Positions 1-5,116 of a stretch of 5,116 nucleotides of DNA are shown here, piece by piece. Below the pieces are notes generated by a model. The model did no database searches. It had not been told where the DNA came from and was given only the letters and a program-made list of their open reading frames with translations. The position numbers and the translations under genes are program-made. This stretch comes from Candidatus Omnitrophota bacterium (lineage in GTDB: Bacteria > Omnitrophota > Gorgyraeia > Gygaellales > Profunditerraquicolaceae), in NCBI GenBank assembly GCA_020061545.1, contig JAGUYA010000163.1, positions 1-5,116 of the forward strand, read 5' to 3'. Numbering within the stretch: the stretch's first letter is position 1; every line of letters starts with the position of its first letter.

Positions 1-526
1 AATAGTTTTTCCTTTATAGACTTTATAAGTAAGGTTTCATCTGCGCCAGGGAAGTCAGTCCTACCGATACCTTGACAGAATAAGGTATCACCAGTAAATA
101 AAATTTTGTCTTTAGGTTTTTTCACCAGGAGCGAAATCCCTCCAGGTGTATGACCAGGCACATGAATCACCTCTAACTGTATCTGGTTTAATTCAATATT
201 TTCTTTGTCTTCTAAGGTTCTGATGTTAGATTTTAAGCTAAAAAGGGACATAAAAAAAGTAGATAGATTCAATTTAGGGTCTTGTAATAAAACTAAATCC
301 TGCCTGTGTATATACACAGGGATTCCGAACTTATCATCGCAACCAATATGGTCAATATGACCGTGGGTGTTGATAATAAATTCTGGTTTTAAGTTATGTC
401 TTTTTAAGACCCATTCTATTTTTGCCTTTTCGTCACCCGGGTCAATAATTATCGCCCGGCTATCAGGGTCAGATGCAAGAATATAACAGTTGACCTGCAT
501 TGGCCCTACGCAAATGGTTTCTAAAA

Positions 527-530
<4 letters not shown>
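1..530 (-). CDS. MBL-fold metallohydrolase, glyoxalase II-like (3' end cut by the window edge)
   Basis: I translated this by hand from the ATG at 530-528; the frame stays open for 176 codons to the window edge, so the C-terminus is missing. It is a metallo-beta-lactamase-fold hydrolase of the hydroxyacylglutathione hydrolase-like group. The signature THGHIDH supplies metal ligands His56, His58, Asp60 and His61; VPGHTPGG carries His127; FTGDTLF carries the bridging Asp148, and GIGRTDFPG follows, as is typical of the short glyoxalase II-like proteins of about 200-215 residues. The last metal-binding His is expected just beyond the window. Known members hydrolyse thioesters such as S-lactoylglutathione in the cytoplasm, but the substrate here cannot be read from sequence. 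The start overlaps the lipoprotein stop (ATGA) and has no clear Shine-Dalgarno, so translation probably relies on coupling to the gene before it. Family assignment is firm; exact function is not. Confidence 0.93.
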
Positions 531-3012
<2,482 letters not shown>

Positions 3013-3741
3013 TTACCTACCTACAAGGAGTCTCTCTCCCAAGAATCTAGGAAGACCTCTGGCAATAATCTTTTTTCTGGCGGTCTGGATATCATAATTT
3101 ATCCTTTTAATCTGAACTATTTTGGTATCAGTATCGTATATACAATATGCTGCCTGAGGATTGCCATCGCGAGGCTGACCTACGCTACCCACATTGATAA
3201 TATATTTATTCTCCTCTTTAATAACAATGTGATTGCCTCCCTGATAGTATATGCGGTTGTCTTTATCTTGAATAAATATCTCAGCCACATGTGTATGTCC
3301 CACAAAACAGGTATTTGTCTTGAGTAAGGCAAAGGTCTTGGCAACAATATAATCACCGGTCAGATAGTTAAAATCCTGGGGGTCATCTAAGGTGCCGTGT
3401 ACCATGGTCAAATCCTCATTCTTATAGATAAGCCCGAGGTGTTCTAGGAAATATCTACTTTGTTCATCTAAATTATGCGCTGTCCAAGACACTGCCTCGC
3501 GGGCAAAAAGATTAAAATAATCTGTGGCAAATAAATTCACGCTTGCCCAGTCATGGTTTCCCGCCACAGTAACCATAGTAAGCATCTTCACCTGCTCAAC
3601 GCATTCCTTAGGATTCGCTCCATATCCCACTACATCACCTGCGCACAGATATTTATCTATGGCTCCCTTTTTATAGGCGTGGATAACTGCTTCCAATGCG
3701 TCTAAATTAGAATGGACATCAGCAAATATACCGTAACGCAT
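3013..3741 (-). CDS. Calcineurin-like metallophosphoesterase (YfcE/ApaH-like superfamily)
   Basis: A 242-residue cytoplasmic metallophosphoesterase with all dinuclear-metal motifs in order: DVH at 8-10 (Asp8, His10), GDVVGYG at 35-41 (Asp36), GNHD at 61-64 (Asn62, His63), VHG at 114-116 (His115) and GHTH at 148-151 (His149, His151). The block NVGSVGQPRDGNPQAAY (183-199) is the hallmark of a common bacterial subgroup related to ApaH and PrpE, usually annotated only as 'metallophosphoesterase family protein'. Members hydrolyse phosphomono- or diesters with Mn, Fe or Ni; the substrate here is unknown and the length is normal. The ATG at 3741-3739 shares one base with the acylphosphatase stop (TGATG). 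No strong Shine-Dalgarno is visible, so stop-start coupling is likely. Being next to acylphosphatase and LigA suggests co-expression rather than a shared reaction. Confidence 0.95.
   Translation of the reverse strand: MRYGIFADVHSNLDALEAVIHAYKKGAIDKYLCAGDVVGYGANPKECVEQVKMLTMVTVAGNHDWASVNLFATDYFNLFAREAVSWTAHNLDEQSRYFLEHLGLIYKNEDLTMVHGTLDDPQDFNYLTGDYIVAKTFALLKTNTCFVGHTHVAEIFIQDKDNRIYYQGGNHIVIKEENKYIINVGSVGQPRDGNPQAAYCIYDTDTKIVQIKRINYDIQTARKKIIARGLPRFLGERLLVGR
3016..3024 (-). promoter_or_regulatory. Tandem AGG ribosome-binding site of ligA
   Basis: The minus strand reads GTAGGTAGG just before the ligA ATG at 3009-3007. The two AGG cores end 6 and 10 nt from the start codon. The same bases encode the last residues (Val-Gly-Arg) of the phosphoesterase, whose TAA stop lies between this site and the ligA start. 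Terminating ribosomes would therefore stand on it, which favours re-initiation at ligA. Confidence 0.55.
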
Positions 3742-4013
3742 CAGAATCTCAACCCAAATTCTTTAAACTCACCAGTAGCTTCCTGCCACTTTATATCTAC
3801 ATCATGGATATATCGAGAGAAATATTGATTAATCTTATCCAAAAAATCTTTTAAAGCCTCTTCTTCTGCCTCTGCTACAACTTCAACTTGACCATTGCGT
3901 AAGTTCCTCACCCAACCTGTAATTCTTAAATCACGGGCTATATCTTCAGCTGTAAAGCGAAAACCTACTCCCTGAACTCTACCGGAATAGAAGACGTGGA
4001 TTTGTTTCCTCAT
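3741..4013 (-). CDS. acyP: Acylphosphatase
   Basis: A 90-residue single-domain acylphosphatase (EC 3.6.1.7), the usual family length. It hydrolyses carboxyl-phosphate bonds, for example in acetyl phosphate, carbamoyl phosphate or 1,3-bisphosphoglycerate, in the cytoplasm. The phosphate-binding loop GRVQGVGFR spans 11-19 with catalytic Arg19; the second signature GWVRNLRNGQVEV (33-45) carries catalytic Asn37. The C-terminal FKEFGLRF matches the usual closing strand of this alpha/beta sandwich. The ATG at 4013-4011 follows the region where arsM ends by 79 nt (30 nt if the displaced arsM tail is counted). There is no good Shine-Dalgarno in front of it and no clear promoter in the gap, so it may be read from upstream. 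It is the first gene of the tight five-gene run. Confidence 0.97.
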   Translation of the reverse strand: MRKQIHVFYSGRVQGVGFRFTAEDIARDLRITGWVRNLRNGQVEVVAEAEEEALKDFLDKINQYFSRYIHDVDIKWQEATGEFKEFGLRF

Positions 4014-4036
4014 ATATCTTTAAGGCCCGATAAATG

Positions 4037-4056
4037 GGGACGTTTATTTATGTCCC
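4037..4056. repeat. Short inverted repeat between arsM and acyP
   Basis: GGGAC at 4037-4041 and GTCCC at 4052-4056 form a perfect 5-bp stem around a 10-base AT-rich loop. The TAA of the displaced arsM tail frame (4046-4044) lies in the loop. There is no T-run on either side, so a Rho-independent terminator is not supported. It resembles the GGGGAC...GTCCC palindromes scattered in some genomes as REP-like elements, but only one copy is seen here, so that link is an inference. Confidence 0.4.
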
Positions 4057-4126
4057 TCCACATAAACACTGGCCACATACCCCTCAAGGGACTCACACTC
4101 TCCCAAACCATCTAAAATAGCTCTGT
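4044..4126 (-). pseudogene. Displaced C-terminal tail of arsM in the +1 frame
   Basis: In the frame +1 to the arsM frame, the minus strand encodes DRAILDGLGECESLEG, then YVASVYVEGHK and a TAA at 4046-4044. This looks like real protein: acidic then hydrophobic, ending in a beta-strand-like segment plus Lys, like the last strand of many ArsM/UbiE-type methyltransferases. The arsM frame itself reads through the same bases as QSYFRWFGRV and stops at 4095-4093. The simplest reading is that a stretch between ASG and DRAILD was lost with a frame change. The tail lacks a suitable start and ribosome site of its own. The similarity to ArsM tails rests on memory, not on an alignment. Confidence 0.55.
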
Positions 4127-4773
4127 CCAGATGCTCTAACGATTTTTTTGTAATCCTTAACGAGGATCGCTCCGCCAACGCAACCCACATATGCCTCAAT
4201 GCTTTCACGAATTTTCTCAGGAAGCTCTTTGAGAAGGGCAATATCAGAAATCGCTATTCTCCCACTCGGTTTTAAGACCTTATAAATCTCTTGGAAGGCT
4301 CTTGGCTTGTCAGCCGATAGGTTGATGACACAATTACTTATGACAACATCAACCGAGTTATCCCCCACAGGTAAATTTTCAATCTCGCCAAGTCTAAATT
4401 CAACATTTTCAACCCCGTTCTTTTTTGCATTGTCTCTTGCTTTCTCAACCATTTCGGGTGTCATATCCACTCCGATGACTTTACCATTTGGACCAACCCT
4501 GGTTGCAGCTAGAAAACAATCAAACCCACCACCTGAGCCAAGGTCAAGTACAACCTCGCCTTCTTTGAGGCTGGCTAAGGCTGTTGGATTTCCGCAACTG
4601 AGAGCCAAGTTAGCCTCATTTGGGATAGCTTTCAGTTCTTCTTCTGAATAGCCAATAGATTTAGCAAATTCTTTGGTATCCGGTCCACAAGTGCCGCACC
4701 CACAACTTTCTTGCCCTTGAGCAATCTTGCCATAGGCTTCCCTTACGACTTTTCGTGTTTTCTTCTTGTCCAT
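4093..4773 (-). CDS. arsM: Arsenite S-adenosylmethyltransferase ArsM, 3' end rearranged and truncated
   Basis: ArsM (EC 2.1.1.137) transfers methyl groups from SAM to trivalent arsenic in the cytoplasm. This 226-residue frame has the family N-terminus (VVREAYGKIA), a Cys-rich patch SCGCGTCG (23-30), SAM motif I LDLGSGGGFDC (76-86) and GVDMTPEMVEKA (101-112). Three cysteines match the arsenic-binding set by context: Cys60 (SCGNP), Cys148 (NCVINL) and Cys198 (GCVGGA). The body is intact to about IVRASG (211-216). The last ten residues (QSYFRWFGRV) do not look like the family, and full-length members are usually some 30-60 residues longer. A plausible ArsM tail lies in the +1 frame directly downstream, so I infer an internal out-of-frame deletion near 4128-4124. 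The start is set by AAGGAAG 7 nt upstream. The catalytic core is present, so residual activity is possible. No arsR, arsenite pump or arsenate reductase gene lies nearby. Confidence 0.9.
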   Translation of the reverse strand: MDKKKTRKVVREAYGKIAQGQESCGCGTCGPDTKEFAKSIGYSEEELKAIPNEANLALSCGNPTALASLKEGEVVLDLGSGGGFDCFLAATRVGPNGKVIGVDMTPEMVEKARDNAKKNGVENVEFRLGEIENLPVGDNSVDVVISNCVINLSADKPRAFQEIYKVLKPSGRIAISDIALLKELPEKIRESIEAYVGCVGGAILVKDYKKIVRASGQSYFRWFGRV

Positions 4774-4780
4774 TTTATTG

Positions 4781-4787
4781 CTTCCTT
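4781..4787 (-). promoter_or_regulatory. Shine-Dalgarno of arsM
   Basis: AAGGAAG on the minus strand ends 7 nt before the ATG at 4773-4771. It is the best ribosome-binding site in the window and supports this ATG as the arsM start. Confidence 0.75.
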
Positions 4788-4792
4788 TTGAT

Positions 4793-4909
4793 TTATATCA
4801 ATAAATAAAAACTTCCTAAAAGCCCGCCCAAAGCGATTTCACCTAACGGTTTGCGGATAAAAGAAGTTGCCGGGAACCCACCGAAGGCGGGGGAAACTGT
4901 CGACCTCAT
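4793..4909 (-). CDS. Doubtful 38-residue open frame upstream of arsM
   Basis: An ATG at 4909-4907 opens a 38-codon frame (MRSTVSPAFGGFPATSF at the start, EIALGGLLGSFYLLI at the end) stopping at TAA 4795-4793, 19 bases before the arsM ATG. The C-terminal half is hydrophobic enough for a short membrane segment. Against it: no Shine-Dalgarno precedes the ATG, since the upstream bases are an A/T run, and the N-terminal half is encoded by a GC-rich hairpin (4877-4891). It may be repeat-derived, a chance frame, or possibly a short leader peptide ahead of arsM. I do not recognise it. Confidence 0.15.
   Translation of the reverse strand: MRSTVSPAFGGFPATSFIRKPLGEIALGGLLGSFYLLI
4877..4891 (-). repeat. 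GC-rich hairpin in the arsM upstream region
   Basis: On the minus strand CCCGCC and GGTGGG pair around a TTC loop. All six pairs form in RNA only if a G-U wobble is allowed; on the plus strand the same position is an A-C mismatch. This favours a structure in the minus-strand (arsM leader) transcript. No T-run follows, so it is not an obvious terminator. Confidence 0.4.
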
Positions 4910-4921
4910 TTTTAATTTATC

Positions 4922-4939
4922 GCAGCTATTATACGCTGC
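4922..4939. repeat. GCAGC/GCTGC inverted repeat around the candidate -10 box
   Basis: GCAGC at 4922-4926 and GCTGC at 4935-4939 are perfect inverted arms around an 8-base AT loop that contains TATAAT on the minus strand (4933-4928). A dyad centred on a -10 box could be an operator half-site pair, or it could be chance, since the arms are only five bases long. Confidence 0.35.
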
Positions 4940-4956
4940 TCGAACTTATTTTGAAA
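4928..4956 (-). promoter_or_regulatory. Candidate sigma-70-type promoter reading toward arsM
   Basis: The minus strand has a perfect TATAAT at 4933-4928. The -35 is weak: TTTCAA at 4956-4951 gives 17-nt spacing but only half the consensus bases, while TTGTTT slightly further upstream would need a 20-nt spacer. A transcript would start near 4920 and carry a leader of about 150 nt before the arsM ATG, running through the hairpin at 4877-4891. In an AT-rich patch such a -10 can arise by chance. Confidence 0.35.
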
Positions 4957-4987
4957 CAATAGCCACTAAAATTTAATCTATGGCACC

Positions 4988-5000
4988 GCGCCGATGGCGC
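4988..5000. repeat. GCGCC/GGCGC hairpin
   Basis: A perfect 5-bp stem, GCGCC (4988-4992) and GGCGC (4996-5000), around the loop GAT. It is the first of three perfect short stems in the GC-rich patch. Confidence 0.4.
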
Positions 5001-5024
5001 TCCCACATCTCCCGCGCCCCGCTC

Positions 5025-5044
5025 GGCTTCTGTGGGTAGAAGCC
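5025..5044. repeat. GGCTTC/GAAGCC hairpin
   Basis: A perfect 6-bp stem, GGCTTC (5025-5030) and GAAGCC (5039-5044), with an 8-base loop TGTGGGTA. The TGTGGG in the loop is also complementary to CCCACA at 5002-5007, so two alternative, mutually exclusive folds are possible. Confidence 0.45.
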
Positions 5045-5055
5045 TCTGCTATAGC

Positions 5056-5075
5056 GTCCGCCTTGGTCGGCGGAC
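5056..5075. repeat. GTCCGCC/GGCGGAC perfect inverted repeat
   Basis: The strongest dyad in the window: GTCCGCC (5056-5062) and GGCGGAC (5069-5075), a perfect 7-bp stem with a 6-base loop TTGGTC. On the plus strand it is followed by TTCTTG, a poor T-run, and no plus-strand gene ends before it, so terminator function is unsupported. It looks like a dispersed intergenic palindrome. Confidence 0.5.
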
Positions 5076-5116
5076 TTCTTGCTAATTTTTAAGCGGGTTC
5101 GGCTTGGTTTTGCGTC

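Larger units (their letters stand above)
4774..5116. other. Intergenic region rich in short inverted repeats, no convincing gene
   Basis: This 343-base stretch upstream of arsM has no convincing coding region on either strand. By eye it is patchy: AT-rich at about 4909-4980 and clearly GC-richer at about 4981-5080 than the genes. It contains five short inverted repeats (listed separately), the candidate promoter near 4928-4956, the arsM ribosome site and the doubtful small frame. The stem clustering suggests REP/MITE-like intergenic repeats or mRNA leader structure. No tRNA, rRNA or known riboswitch fold was recognised. Confidence 0.6.

Noticed and set aside
4143..4149. Programmed -1 ribosomal frameshift in arsM
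   Set aside because: The tail needs a +1 (or -2) shift, not -1, and the base before AAA AAA is C, so the canonical slippery heptamer is not in the right phase.
4307..4651. Plus-strand open frame opposite arsM
   Set aside because: It is antisense to the conserved SAM-binding core of arsM, and its Ser/Thr/Pro-rich translation reflects the complementary codons.
4841..4847. ACCTAAC as an integron attC outer box (RYYYAAC)
   Set aside because: No matching GTTRRRY partner or paired inner boxes were found within the expected distance on either strand, and no integrase or cassette array is present.
5056..5085. Rho-independent terminator (7-bp GC stem followed by TTCTTG)
   Set aside because: The T-run is interrupted, no plus-strand gene ends before it, and on the minus strand no T-run follows the stem.
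4973..5116. Minus-strand frame open from the right edge to TAA at 4975-4973 (about 47 codons), possibly the C-terminus of an upstream gene
   Set aside because: The translation is Arg/Gly/Ser-rich without family-like blocks and is built from the three GC-rich hairpins. It looks like a chance reading of repeats, although a real gene end cannot be fully excluded without the flanking sequence.
4774..5116. tRNA, small RNA or known riboswitch in the upstream region
   Set aside because: No cloverleaf, CCA end or recognisable aptamer consensus was seen. The stems are short and independent.

Overview
The window reads as a compact, AT-rich bacterial chromosome segment with every convincing gene on the minus strand. 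A predicted lipoprotein signal peptide with Asp after the lipobox Cys fits a diderm (Gram-negative type) cell. The gene mix and style recall uncultivated groundwater or sediment bacteria such as Omnitrophota, but that is only an impression and cannot be settled from this sequence.

Layout, in the direction of transcription (right to left). Positions 5116-4774 are a 343-base stretch with no convincing gene. It holds a run of short GC-rich inverted repeats, one candidate sigma-70-like promoter and one doubtful 38-codon frame. Next is an arsenite methyltransferase gene (arsM, 4773-4093) that keeps its SAM site and the three cysteines expected to bind arsenic. Its 3' end is rearranged: the frame stops early, while a stretch that looks like the proper C-terminal tail sits in the +1 frame just downstream (to 4044). 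A short palindrome follows.

After that comes a very tight five-gene run: acylphosphatase (4013-3741), calcineurin-like metallophosphoesterase (3741-3013), NAD-dependent DNA ligase ligA (3009-1015), a small uncharacterised lipoprotein (1018-527), and a metallo-beta-lactamase-fold hydrolase of the glyoxalase II type (530 to beyond position 1). The junctions are a 1-nt overlap, a 3-nt gap and two 4-nt ATGA overlaps, so translational coupling on one polycistronic mRNA is very likely.

The run joins DNA replication/repair (LigA) with small hydrolases (acylphosphatase, phosphoesterase, MBL hydrolase). No shared pathway is evident; it looks like a housekeeping operon held together by co-expression. 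The most notable points are the broken or re-ended arsM and the unknown lipoprotein locked between ligA and the hydrolase. I see no CRISPR array, tRNA, rRNA, insertion sequence or defence system, and no convincing case for an undescribed system.
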